Of a stretch of DNA of 38,082 nucleotides, positions 28,501-38,082 are shown piece by piece. Both the position numbers and the translations under genes were made by a program. The stretch comes from Chara braunii. Taxonomy: Eukaryota; Streptophyta; Charophyceae; Charales; Characeae. The notes under the pieces are model-generated. The model had not been told where the DNA came from. It made no database searches and worked only from the letters and a program-made list of their open reading frames with translations. The stretch is from contig BFEA01000336.1 of the NCBI GenBank assembly GCA_003427395.1, positions 1,238,692 through 1,276,773 of the forward strand, read 5' to 3'. Every line of letters begins with the position of its first letter. Position 1 is the stretch's first letter.

Positions 28501-30538
28501 TGTCGGTGCGAATACCCTTACAAGGGTATCCACCCTAGTTTTTGCAAGTGGCAGAAAATAACTTTAGTTTAAAAATTAAGTATTCTGCGTGAGGCGCGGC
28601 TGCGTCTGTGGTTAAGGCTGACCGGATGGTCGGCTAGGATAAAGAGTGTGTGGGCGCGCGAATTTTTGAGGCACGCGTGATCTTCTTATTTGTTGATGAC
28701 TGAAGAGTCGGCGTGATCGCCGGCCGGAATTTTTCTCCTAATTAAACAGGGGTTAAAAAGATTATGTCTCGCCGATTGATGTGCTTGCCTGTGACCTGTG
28801 CGTATGTACGGAGGAGGGCATTGACGGCCAAGTGACTTCTGAAGGCGTTCCGGTAGCGCGGGCGCGTTGCGCAGCGCCCGTTTATTTAGGCGTTCGCCAG
28901 GGCCAAACCCAGACTTGGGTTTAGCGTTAGCAGTTGAGGCGTCCGACTCTCGTTGAAGGGATTCAAGGATCGAGACCGACGGGTCGAGGGCCCTACGGGG
29001 CTATTCCCCTTGGTTTTGTTGTTGGCGGCGTCGGAACGATATTAGCAGTCCGTCGTATGTTGACAATTAAAAAGTCCTAAAATAGGTTATTATTTATTAG
29101 TTTTTTTTATGTACTTCGACGTCTCTTGACTTGGGCGAGGCGCCAAATTTAAAGTTCGTTGTGGCAGGTCGGGGACTTGAGCGCGCGTCTCCTTTGGTTG
29201 ACCTAAGAGTTCGTGCGTGTCGGGGCGCTGGCGGAATTTCCCCTACCCGACCCATCTCAGAGAGGCGGATCGAAGAGGTCAATGCTTAGAGAGTGGTGGA
29301 GTCTGTGGTCGTGGCTTCCCTCGCATCCCACTTGGAGAGCGTCGATAGCCTGACGTGGTAGGGAATTCGGAGGGCATTCCGAGCACGGTTGTGGGGTCGC
29401 AACCAGATGGTGGCACGGGCTGTGGTGGATGTACAGTCCGCCCCCAACGTAGGCTAGGAGAGGGTTGAGTGTGCGCTTGCCCATTGGGGCCAGAAGGGGC
29501 AGCCAACGATGAGGCGCACGACCGCACCGAGTGCCCAGCGGGTTTGTGAAACCCTCCTCCAATTCGGGCTTCAAAGTTCCCATTTGAATACTTGCTACTT
29601 AGAAAAAGCGTTGGGCCCCACCCACTAGGGCCCATATTAGGATTTGCAGAAGGCGGGGCCAACGACATATCCCTAGGAGGCGGGCGCTAGACTTGCCATG
29701 AATGAGTTTCTGTGACGAGGGTACCACGTAGGGGCTGCCGCGGTGCTGCTATGGAAAGGGGGCGATGGGACTGGGAAAAGGGGACGAGTAAAAATCGATG
29801 CCTCTCATAGCATAACCCTGGACAGCAGAGAGTCCCTGCGCTGTTGAGGGCCCGAGCACAGAATGAGGTTGTAGGAAATTTGGTAAAAGCCCATGGTGAT
29901 ACCGGCGGGTAGAAGTCGTTAGTCGGCTATCCAAATACTGGGCAGCGTAGAGTGGGAGCGGGGAGACAGGAAGTGGGCGGCAGGGTAGATAGCGCAGCGG
30001 GCAACAGCAGACGAGCAGCGCTACATAGCAGCGGGTGACGAGCGCTAGCACGGTGAGGTCAGGCGGAAGGGCCACGGGCAGAAGGAAAAAGGGGAAGTGG
30101 TGAGTGAACCGGGACGAGTAGATGTGCTGGGTACATGCGGGGGAAGAAGGTAGGCAACAGCAGGGCATCGGGTGTTGGAGCTGTCGGGCCGTCGGGCAAA
30201 CCGCGGCATTAGGCGTTGCCGAATCAAGTAGCCGAGGGCGAGACCGATAGAGTGGTAAAAGCAGTGGAGTGGATTTGGACGGAAAAAAACGCTAGATGCA
30301 TGCGAGGTGTGAGGAGTGTGGCGGAGCTATGGGAGGGCGGTGAAGAAGAGGGAGAGTTCAGATCTTCCCCGCTAATTAACGGATTGAAGCGAGGGAAGAA
30401 GCGGGCTCGGGGTCTTAGCCCCGGGCGAATTCGAATTTGATGTCAATTTTAGGGACAAGTTAGTAGGACAGGAAGTTAGTCGAGGAGGACGTCCACGAAG
30501 GTGGTGAAGAACAGCGATATGACGGGAATAAGAAGAGT

Positions 30539-30570
30539 TTTCGCTCGATTCTTTATGAAATCGAGCGAAA
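30539..30570. repeat. 12-bp perfect stem-loop
   Basis: TTTCGCTCGATT (30539-30550) pairs with AATCGAGCGAAA (30559-30570) around an 8-nt loop. I found no matching stem at the corresponding place in copy A. Confidence 0.85.
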
Positions 30571-30767
30571 TAAAACTGTAAGTTGGGGTTTCTAGGGACT
30601 ACGAAATCGATGTTGATGTTAGTTTTGGGATTAGTGAAGTAGAGTTAGAGTTAGTAGAGGTGGGAGATGCGTGGAGAAGAGGCATGGCAGGGTCGAGAGA
30701 TCTTTTCCCATCCGTATCTTGGCGGAAGCAGATGAACGAAGAGTTGTTTTTTTAGGGGTCCTAAGCG

Positions 30768-30799
30768 TTACGAATCTGTTGGCGAGCTCAGATTCGTAA
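30768..30799. repeat. 10-bp perfect stem-loop, counterpart of 10134-10168
   Basis: TTACGAATCT (30768-30777) pairs with AGATTCGTAA (30790-30799). The outer GCG/CGC extends the stem across a 2-nt bulge. Confidence 0.8.
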
Positions 30800-32717
30800 T
30801 CCGCGGGATGAGGCGACNNCTACGNCNTGTAAGGATTGCGCGACTAGAGATGATAAACGGTGAATGTATCTGTCCATGTTATGACGAAACATTCATCCCC
30901 TACGTTTTGTTTGTTTTTGTTGATGGGTAGATTCAACGTTTTTTGTGTTTCCTTGTCCCCCCCCCCCCTGCAAGCCGCACATCGTAGCCACCACCAGCAT
31001 ACAACGGTCAACCGAAGTCGTTACTCCCGAAAGAACGAATGAACATGACCATGCGGGAGGGCCAGGTGCAAAGTATCGAGGAGGTGGAGATGCCGGTAAC
31101 GGGTAAGGAAGGAGTCGGGAAAACTCTACACTCACCCCATTCTTGAGGAGATTGAGTGGGAAGAAGTGTGCTTTAGAGATTTTTGTGATAGGACGAACGT
31201 GATGGTAGCATTAAACTTGACTGAGAGTTAGTGTTGCAGAGGGAAAAGGAGAGGGGTGGTGCGCCGGGGGTGTTGGCTTGCATAAGACTGAACCTGGTCA
31301 TTATGGTGGCCAGGTACTTCCACCACCTAGGACGACCGTAGCAGGGTGAGGAGGAAACGCAGCAACAAGCGAAACAATGGAAGCTTACCTTGTAAGTGGG
31401 GATGCGGTACAGACGGGGAGTTAGGAAGTTATGGCTTGCCTGCTGACGGCTGCGCTGTTTGTGTCGTCAGAGAGGGGAAGGCGAGTCATGGAGGGAGAGG
31501 CCTACCTATAGCGTCGGGGCACTGCCCCGCCGTAACGGCGAAGTAATTGGGGACAGGCCGTGAGAGCGCATGTCTATTCATTGACCAGCGCGCCTCCCAC
31601 TGCGTCGATCGAGGCGGCGAGGAGTCAGGAGGAGTGCTGACCAGTTGTCGAGCTAAGTTGGCTAACTGCGCCTTCCTCGCTCCTGCTACCCATACTGGCT
31701 GTGTGCCCTGTTTATGCCCCTGCCACAACGATTGTTGTTGCACCGCAGGAAAGGGATTCGCGACATATTGGGCTGTTGCTGTTCCAACTCCGGATGTTGA
31801 TTGCTCCAGCTGGCTATATTAATAGATTGCGGCTGCTGCTAACCGCCATGGGCTGCTACAGATTGACGCAGACTGCCGCAGACTGCAGCTGATTGCTACG
31901 AGTTGCTTCGGGCTGCCTTGTTGTGGTGCTCAGGTTTGAAGAGCAGTGTCTAGTTGTTCCTGGTTGATAGAGTTGTTGCGGTGGTACTAACTGCTGCCTG
32001 CGGTTTGGGACGCTACGCTGGCTGCTGCTGCTAGGGGCGTCACAAATGCTGCTATGTGTCGTAACAACCTGCTACGGCGTACATAAAACCTGCTCAGACT
32101 GCGTTTTGCGTGCACTGCTGTAGAGAACGATGCAACAGTATCTGGTGGGGTGGTAGGGCTACAGGGAAAGGCTGCTGCTACAGCGTGGTGGAGTAGAGGC
32201 AAAGGAGGCTATTGCTGTGAACTGCTGCAACACCTGTTCACTGTGCACGAACAGTTGTTGCCTACTGTTGTTTACTGCATACTGCTACATACCGTTGTTG
32301 ACTGTTGCAAGATGCTGAGCGGCAGCGATTGGGCTAAGGAGAGGTGTTGAGACTCGGAGAGGTGATCAGACTTTATAAGCGGGGGGTTAGTACTGCGATT
32401 TGTGAGGCCAGCAGAAGGTTGGCTTTGGCAATCGACTTCAGGAGTTGACCAAGCTGCTACTGTTTGGCCATCATTGCGGGGCCCTCAGGCGCGTCAAGAT
32501 ACCAAGGCCCTCTCCTGGCAGTCGAGTTGTCCCCCTCTTGTATCTCGAGAGTCTTCACCCCCCCCCTTCTGCCCTTCTTACTCTCAATCTAGTCCTGCTA
32601 TGAGGGGAAAGCAGCAGGCGGGATTGCAACCCGTAGAACCAAAGTAAGACTCTATGGGGAGTCAACCCACCGATTGAGGGAGTTCTGCCGGAACTCTGGA
32701 GGAGTTTGCTTCCCCTC

Positions 32718-32723
32718 TATAAA
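32718..32723 (+). promoter_or_regulatory. TATA box of copy B
   Basis: TATAAA in the block CTATAAACCCACTATAACCC aligns with the TATA box at 11723. In an LTR it would set the transcript start at about 32750. Confidence 0.4.
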
Positions 32724-32959
32724 CCCACTATAACCCCTATCTGTACATTGTCCTATGGATTGACTGAGTATACTGCATGCGCCCCTACTTTGACTTTAGT
32801 TTGAACTTCAGGACATAAGTCAGACTAAGGAATGCGTGTGCAATGGCAGTTTCAGTTTTCTTGATTGTCTGAACGCAAATTGCAATAAGGGATTGCATCA
32901 GGGGGAAGGTTGGGAGGAAGTTGGTTTGCTTGAGAATGGAAGGGTCTTATAGGGTCACG

Positions 32960-33752
32960 CATGGTTCCATAAGTTTGAATGGCCTGGTTGTTTATTTTGT
33001 GGGGTTTTGATTGTGCAAAGTTGAGAACCAGACATTGTTCCATAAAATTGGATGGTCGAGTCGCCGTTTATTTCTGGGTGGTTTCTGAAGGGTCTCTGGG
33101 TCTAACTCGGAGTACTCTGCCTTTTTTTTGTGCTGAGAAGAAGGGGTTGAGCTTTATTTCTAAGATGAATGGCTCAACTCTTTTGTTTGTTTTATTCTGA
33201 AGGAGTAATTTCCGCTGAGGACGAAGCACGTTCCATAAGATTGGATGGCTTTGGACTCACGCCGCACACGGATGGGTCATAGAAAAATGAACCTGGCGGA
33301 GGACAAGGCACGCTCCATAAGATTGGATGACCTGACCCTATGCCTCGCACATGTTGGAACCCAAAAGGTTATAATTTGGCTATACCTTATTACTATTCTA
33401 TTTAAGAATAGGCTGGTCAGACAGGGTCCCATATGATTGGGTGGTCTGACCATAGCTTATCATAAATCTGAAGAGAGTATAATTAAGAATATTATTGAAG
33501 GTAACTTTGCGCGGGCTAAGCTTTTTTTCTAAGATGAATAGCTCAGTCTTACGCTCAACTTTTGAACACTAAGATCAGAGAGGTATATATAACTTGGGTA
33601 TGAAACAGTTCAGGGTGAATAAGCATTGTTTCTAAGATGAATGACGTAGTCATATGCCCAAAGGAAGAGAGAAGTAGTTGTGCAACCTATTCGTGTATAC
33701 TCAATGGTTGAATCAGACATGTTCCATAAGATTGAATCGCCTGACTCTACGC
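32960..33752. repeat. array of hairpin modules with a shared core (copy B)
   Basis: The clearest module is TGGTCAGAC/GTCTGACCA (33414-33452), a perfect 9-bp stem around a core close to GTCCCATATGATTGGGTG. GTTGAGC/GCTCAAC (33146-33178) encloses the core variant TTTCTAAGATGAATG. TCAGAC/GCCTGA (33713-33744) has one mismatch. Weaker modules lie near 32960, 33030, 33225, 33305, 33525 and 33630. The core recurs at the spacing seen in copy A. Confidence 0.75.
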
Positions 33753-33989
33753 CTTATGTAAGTTGGGTACAAATGGGTAAGTTACTGAGAAGACATGAAC
33801 TATTGTTTGCCCGGATTTAACTTGGGGTTGGTGAGAGTTCTCACCTTTGTGATTGACCTGCATGTGACTGAGTGAGGCCAATGCTTGGTCTGAGTTTCAG
33901 TTTGATAGGTAGTTGCTTTAGTTGCTCGCCACGTGCTAGAGCGATAGGATTTAGTTCAATTTATGTATTTTCTGAGCTAACTTTATTTT

Positions 33990-34370
33990 TACTTAGATCA
34001 ATTTTCGCATTTCCTGGGATCTTTTGTTATACTTGGCTTTGTATAAATTTTGGTAAGCTACTTTCTGTACGGGAAGCGCTGCCAAAATTTCTACAGATCC
34101 AAAGAGTTGGTCAATTCTTGGCTTTTCAAAAGTTGAACTTGTCTAAAGTTCATATATGACTTAGTAAAAATCTGGGAAATCTCCCTTTCTAAAGGGAGTG
34201 TTGCCCAAATTTTTGCTAATTCAGGGAGTTAAACAAAATAAGACTTTGGAAAGTCAACGACTATTTCTGTTTTCATATGTGGGCTGATACAAATTTTGAA
34301 AAGGCATTTTTCCTACGGGAAGCCCTGACGAAATTTTCTTAGTTTCAAGGAGATAGATCATATTTTGAAA
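33990..34370. repeat. ~120-bp tandem array, three units (copy B)
   Basis: Anchors (GGGAAGCGCTGCC, GGGAGTGTTGCCC, GGGAAGCCCTGAC) lie at about 34071, 34195 and 34319. They correspond to the first, a middle and the last unit of the five-unit array in copy A. Confidence 0.8.
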
Positions 34371-35084
34371 GGTGGCGATTCTGGCGATCCACCCTGAATA
34401 GGGCCTGAATAGGGGAGATTCTGCCTTTAGTCTACCGTTGGTTTGGGCACTGCTTAGCGATAGATTAAGGCCTAGTTAATTAGGATGATCTGAGTGGGAT
34501 CGTGATATGGGGATTATTCTCTAAAAACTTATGGGTTTAGCCTGGGGATTGACCTGTCTTGTGTTATAGGTCCTCTTGACCATTTGATTCAGGATCTGGA
34601 CTAGATTCAGCTTGATCCTATAAGGATCACCTTCTGTTATCAGTGATAGCAGGTCTGTTGCCGATTCGTCGGTTTACGATTCAACTCCAATCCACTTTTG
34701 CCACTCAACCTAAAGGCTTTAGCCCTGTGGTCTGATTTGTTTCATTGTGTTTTCACCCGGATTTTATTGAATGACAATTTAACAAAAGTACTGAGTATTT
34801 ATTTCAGGGACTTGCACAAGAGTGAGGTTTTGTATGGCTAAAGCAAGGGGTATGAGCATAGAGAATGGTTGAAGTTGACCCCGTGTAGTGCGTGGACTTT
34901 TGTTGGATCTTTGATGAGATTGCAGGTGTAGTTGTGATTCGGACTCTAGATTTGATTGCCTGCGATCACATACAAATAAACGGTTGAGAGGAGTCCCGCT
35001 ATGACTGTGAGAAGTGATCGTCTTATATTAATAACCCTCTATACATATGTATATATATATGCCTTGAGTGTTTCGTGCGGCCTA

Positions 35085-35545
35085 TTGTGACCGCTGTCGA
35101 AATTGGTGAGTCCCGAATGACTTCCCGTCACTCGAGAGACTGTATATGACCAATTTGTGCACGACAGAGAAAACCGGATGCAGGTATCCTGGAAAGAGCG
35201 GAAGCATGGACACGGACAACAGGAAGCCAGAGGCTTCCCAGAGTCGTCGGGGCCGCCAGACTAGAAGTGGGTTGGCTAAGCAGAAAGCGGCAAAAGGAAT
35301 GTGAGAGAACAGCAGGGGCGACCCCTTCCCCAAGAACGGAGAAAGGCTGCCGGAAAGTCGGTAGTAGTATAGGAGGTGCGCAACAAGGGAAGGAAGGAAG
35401 TGGGAAGGGACAGGGCGCAAGGCGCTGATGCAACGTGGCGGCAGGAGGGCCAGGGAGACCGCAGGCTAGGTGGGAGACGGCACCCGAAACGGAATAGCAT
35501 GCGGGACGTAATAGGACCGGGGAGCGGAGGTCGCTGTAAGGCAGA
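35085..35545. other. purine-rich stretch after copy B
   Basis: The plus strand is rich in GGAAGG and GAGAA. No gene is recognisable here. Confidence 0.5.
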
Positions 35546-35800
35546 AAGACGTCAGGGGCACCAAGGAAAGACGTGGTACAGGCGGGGCAGGAGTGTCAAG
35601 GACCACATGGGATCGAGGGACGGGGCGGTACCAGGAGGACAAAGCGTCGGGGACCACACGGGACCAAGGGACGGCGTGGTGTCGGAAGGGTGAAGTACCG
35701 GGAACCGCGTGAGACCAAGGGAAAGACGTAATGCAGGCAGGCCGAAGTGTCAGGGACTGCGTGGGCCTAGATAAAATGGCGGCACCAGCGGAACCACTGG
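35546..35800. repeat. 51-52 bp tandem repeat, about five units
   Basis: GTGTCRRGGACC-like anchors lie at about 35551, 35595, 35642, 35694 and 35746. Later spacings are 51-52 bp. Units include GGGACCAAGGGA and GGCGTGGTG blocks. Because 51 is 17 codons, a long minus-strand frame survives across it. Confidence 0.75.
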
Positions 35801-37237
35801 CAGATTGGGTATCAACGGAATAAAAAGTGTCCGGAGCCGCAAACAGGGATTGTCGATAGAACGGAGAAGACGGGCGCGAGGCGGGAAAAACGGAGGGCAC
35901 CTGGGGCAACCCAAAGGGGTCCTGAATCAAATGCGACGACAACAGAAATAAAGTAGCATGACGACAGGTGGACGGGACCATCCGGGCCAGGGGTCCGGAT
36001 GAAAATGATGAATACCGCCTCGACAAGCGACGACAGGAGATGCCGAGAGGAAAAAGAGGAAGAGATAGTAGTAATGAGGAGGTCGGCCAGCAGTCCGAGT
36101 ATCCCGGATCGACGAGGCCAAGAAAAATGAAGTTCGAAGGGCTCCACGTGGAAAAAAGGTTGGCCGAAGAAAATCGGAGCAAGGGGGTCCCAAACAGGAA
36201 GCGGTGGCAACAAAAAGGAGCCCCCTTTGGCCTTGGGGATGCCGCTACTGCAGTCCGAGGTGCAACGGCCGGGTACCGGCTACAAAAACAGACCTTGGGT
36301 GAAGTCCAACAGCCAGAAAGAGGAGAAATAGTTGTTGGACACTTGTCCCTACAACAATAAAAGAAGGAGGGAGAGAACATGGGAGAAAAAAGGGGAGAAT
36401 GAGACAAAGGAGGAGGAAGGAGTGGAGGAAAATGTGCCACCAGGTTGGGACTGCAGCAGTAGGGATGGGCAGGTCCCAATGATGACCTCATCCCTCCTAG
36501 ATCCTAGGAGTGCAGTCCGGATTGCAAAGATAAGGTCTTTGGGGCATTATCTCTGCAATATCTGAATTTAAGCAACAAAAATAAAGAAAAATGTTGATGT
36601 GAGTTGGCCAGCTCATTTTTGGGCCTTAGATCTGAGATCTGTTCTTGCGGAGGAGGATATCTAGCCGTTTTTTGTGGGCTGACACAAAACGGCTAGCTCC
36701 GGAATGAGTTGGCAGCAAATTGGAGGGAAAACAAAGAGAGGAACAAGACAAAACTGCGAATTTGGCCCAAGGTTTGGGTCAGGTATAAAAAAAAAAAAAA
36801 TTGAAAATTGGGGCAAAGGACTCAAATTTGGAGCAAGGGGAGCTCGGAGTTACTCGGATTGATGAGAACCATAGATCTCAGCCAAATCCAAGGCTGAGAT
36901 TTGTGCCGCCACTTGAAAAAATGCAACGGCCTACTCACAAGAGACCTATAATAGGAAAAAACGAAAAATGGGCCTCTAGGCCCTCAAATTTTGGTAAAGG
37001 CTGCATTTTGGGGTAGTGGTACCCAAAAGGCAGCAATTTTTGAAAAGAAAAGAGGCTGGGGTAGGCCAAGGGGTAGTCCAAGAGGGTACCAGCCTCTCAG
37101 ACTGCATGTACCTGGCCAAAATGAGCCCCAGGTACCTCCAGGAAGGCCAAAACTGGAAATTTGGCCCTTGGGGTACCTCGCTCCACCTAGAGGCACTTGG
37201 AGGGGCCTAGAGGTTGGGCGGTGCACCTGTTCCAACC
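35801..37237. other. gene-free stretch with two strong stem-loops
   Basis: CTAGCCGTTTT (36661-36671) pairs with AAAACGGCTAG (36686-36696), and TGTG/CACA continues the stem past a 2-T bulge. ATCTCAGCC (36875-36883) pairs with GGCTGAGAT (36892-36900). The rest is purine-rich to about 36.45 kb and mixed afterwards. I see no gene. Confidence 0.6.
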
Positions 37238-37306
37238 TATATAAGCTGGAGGTGTAGGCCGCAACTCTCATTTGAGCATGAGAGGTGCCCATGCTGCCCA
37301 AATGAG
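37238..37306 (+). promoter_or_regulatory. TATA box followed by a nested stem-loop at the predicted transcript start
   Basis: TATATAAG at 37238-37245 is a good plant-type TATA box. About 30 bp later CTCATTT (37267-37273) pairs with AAATGAG (37300-37306). This encloses GCATG (37276-37280) pairing with CATGC (37290-37294). A transcript starting at about 37267 would begin in this stem. It could be an LTR promoter or a gene promoter. Confidence 0.45.
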
Positions 37307-37598
37307 TCCGTGAGTGAGTACTGGTGAGATAGAGCAAGGAAGTGAGAGTCGGAGCTAGCCTGTAGCCTGGCTATGTTGGTAAGGCTGAGAAAGGTGACCT
37401 AGAGGCTAGGAGGAAGCAAGGAGGGCGGTCCACCATAGCCCTCAGGCTGTGGAGTAGGAGGAGAGGTTGAAAGGGGTCCCCATAGCCCTTCTAGAAGGAA
37501 GGACTCAACAGCCTTAGAAGTAGGAACCTGCCATAGCCAAAGGAAAGGTGTGAGGGAAGGAGGAGAGAGCTTGTGAGAGAGGAAAAACCATACTGAGG

Positions 37599-37646
37599 AT
37601 GCTAGGACCAAGCATTGGGACTCCACTGCCTAGAGATCAGCAAGAG
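37599..37646 (+). CDS. possible short first exon ending at a strong splice donor
   Basis: The ATG at 37599 opens MLGPSIGTPLPRDQQE, and GAG/GTGAGT at 37647 is an excellent donor. The TATA box at 37238 would give a leader of about 330 bp. The downstream pyrimidine-rich tract would lie in the intron. No acceptor or second exon is visible before the window ends, and nothing identifies the protein. This is a weak proposal. Confidence 0.15.
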
Positions 37647-37673
37647 GTGAGTGAAAGAGGAAGGAGGCCTCCT

Positions 37674-37858
37674 CCTTCTTCTTTTTCTTCTTCTTCTTCT
37701 TCTTCTTCTTCTTCTTCTTCTCTTTTTTCTTCTTCTTCCTCCTCTTCTCTTTCTTCTCTCCTTCTTCTTTCTTCCTCTTCTTCCCCTTCTTCTTCTTCTT
37801 CTTCTTCTTCTTCTTCTCCTTTTCTTCTCTTTCTCCCTCTCCTCCTCCTCCCCACCCC
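37674..37858. repeat. CTT microsatellite / polypyrimidine tract
   Basis: Long (CTT)n runs at about 37677-37725 and 37785-37815 are separated by CTCCTC and TTTCTC. The strand asymmetry is complete (almost no purines). Frames across it (poly-Ser, poly-Leu or poly-Glu) are not genes. Confidence 0.9.
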
Positions 37859-37875
37859 TCTTGTCAAAACTGCGA

Positions 37876-38082
37876 TTTTCACTGATTTGGGGGTTTGGGT
37901 GAGTTGTGATTCACCTTGTGATAGTTCCGTGATGTTTCCTCTTCATAGATTGCTTCAAACTTTGAGTTTTCACTGATTTGGGTGTTTGGGTAACTTGCGA
38001 TTCACCTTGGGATAGTTTCGTGATGTTTCCCCTTCATAGATTGCTTCAAACTTTGAGTTTTCACTGATTTGGGTGCTTGGGT
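37876..38082. repeat. 91-bp tandem repeat running off the right edge
   Basis: TTTTCACTGATTTGGG recurs at 37876, 37967 and 38058, exactly 91 bp apart. Unit-to-unit identity is about 90% or more (shared ATAGATTGCTTCAAACTTTG). The array probably continues beyond the window. Confidence 0.92.

Larger units (their letters stand above)
28501..35084 (+). repeat. long direct repeat, copy B (possible 3' LTR)
   Basis: Collinear with copy A. It starts TGTCGGTGCGAATACCC, with the perfect palindrome ATACCCTT-AC-AAGGGTAT at 28512-28529. A TATA box (TATAAA, 32718-32723) matches that of copy A. Homology ends just after GTTTCGTGCGGCCTA at about 35084. Ambiguous bases occur near 30818-30826 and a 12-C run at about 30957. 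A GCTG/TGTTG-rich zone spans about 31.7-32.3 kb, with a weaker counterpart at 10.9-11.15 kb. No protein-coding gene is visible. Confidence 0.85.
8034..35089 (+). mobile_element. candidate giant LTR retroelement (about 27 kb) with ~6.5-kb terminal direct repeats
   Basis: Two long, diverged, collinear direct repeats (8034-14483 and 28501-35084) enclose a gypsy-type gag-pol in the same orientation. The left repeat starts TATCGGTGCGAATACC and the right TGTCGGTGCGAATACC. Both hold a TATA box at about 57% and 64% of their length. ACCGC precedes the left repeat (8029-8033) and occurs at 35090-35094, a possible 5-bp target-site duplication. The sequence after it also resembles the repeat start, however, so this match is weak. 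No clear primer-binding site follows 14483 and no polypurine tract directly precedes 28501. Divergence of roughly 25-30% between the repeats would make the element old. The alternative is two separate copies of a long non-autonomous repeat that happen to bracket an unrelated gypsy element. Confidence 0.45.

Noticed and set aside
8029-35094. ACCGC target-site duplication as proof of a 27-kb element
   Set aside because: A 5-bp match is weak, the flanking TGTCG also matches the repeat start, and the right repeat does not end in CA. It is kept only as a supporting hint.
35466-36491. 341-codon open frame on the minus strand, the longest in the window
   Set aside because: Its Pro/Ser/Phe-rich composition follows from a purine-rich plus strand, part of it is a 51-bp repeat, and it has no recognisable domain. 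I do not call it a gene.
37599-37976. Poly-Ser, poly-Leu and poly-Glu frames across the CTT tract
   Set aside because: They are translations of a trinucleotide repeat. Only the first 16 codons before the splice donor were kept, as a weak proposal.

Overview
This window is repeat-dominated nuclear DNA from a eukaryote. I found no intact host gene. It holds broken Ty3/gypsy-type retroelements, long direct and inverted repeats, many minisatellites with periods from about 25 to 125 bp, simple-sequence tracts, scattered ambiguous bases, and fragments resembling U6 snRNA and a tRNA. The gag-pol sequence looks to me like the retroelements that fill the genomes of charophyte algae such as Chara. That attribution rests on recognition alone and is an inference.

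Layout. From 1 to 8.0 kb there are unrelated tandem arrays (67, 50/100, 36 and 71 bp), a GA microsatellite, and an AT-rich relic of a gypsy integrase at 2.7-4.2 kb. From 8.03 to 14.48 kb lies a long repeat, copy A. It recurs in the same orientation and order at 28.50-35.08 kb as copy B. Both copies begin with a TGTCGG-type terminus, carry a TATA box about 3.7-4.2 kb in, and contain a cassette of hairpin modules followed by a ~122-bp tandem array. Between them, 15.9-22.45 kb is a nearly full-length but broken gypsy gag-protease-RT-RNase H-integrase. It is flanked by ~225-bp sequences that are inverted copies of each other (15.20-15.42 and 22.50-22.72 kb). From 24.6 to 27.1 kb is a zone unusually dense in perfect hairpins, with a U6 fragment and a tRNA-Glu-like sequence. 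From 27.1 to 28.1 kb is the start of a different gypsy element: terminus, primer-site-like sequence, leader with splice-like signals, and broken gag. From 35.1 to 38.08 kb are purine-rich DNA with a 51-bp array, a TATA box with a stem-loop at the predicted transcript start, a CTT tract, and a 91-bp tandem array that runs off the window.

How the parts relate. The most economical reading of 8.03-35.09 kb is one very large, old LTR retroelement of about 27 kb. Its LTRs would be about 6.5 kb, with gag-pol and later insertions inside. No convincing primer-binding site or polypurine tract supports this, so two independent copies of a long non-autonomous repeat remain possible. The most unusual signal is inside these repeats: a conserved core close to TTCCATAAGTTTGGGTGG is repeatedly bracketed by arms that differ from module to module yet remain complementary to each other. 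All retroelement genes here are broken by stop codons and frameshifts. Many of the stops look like C-to-T or G-to-A changes, as expected of old methylated repeats.
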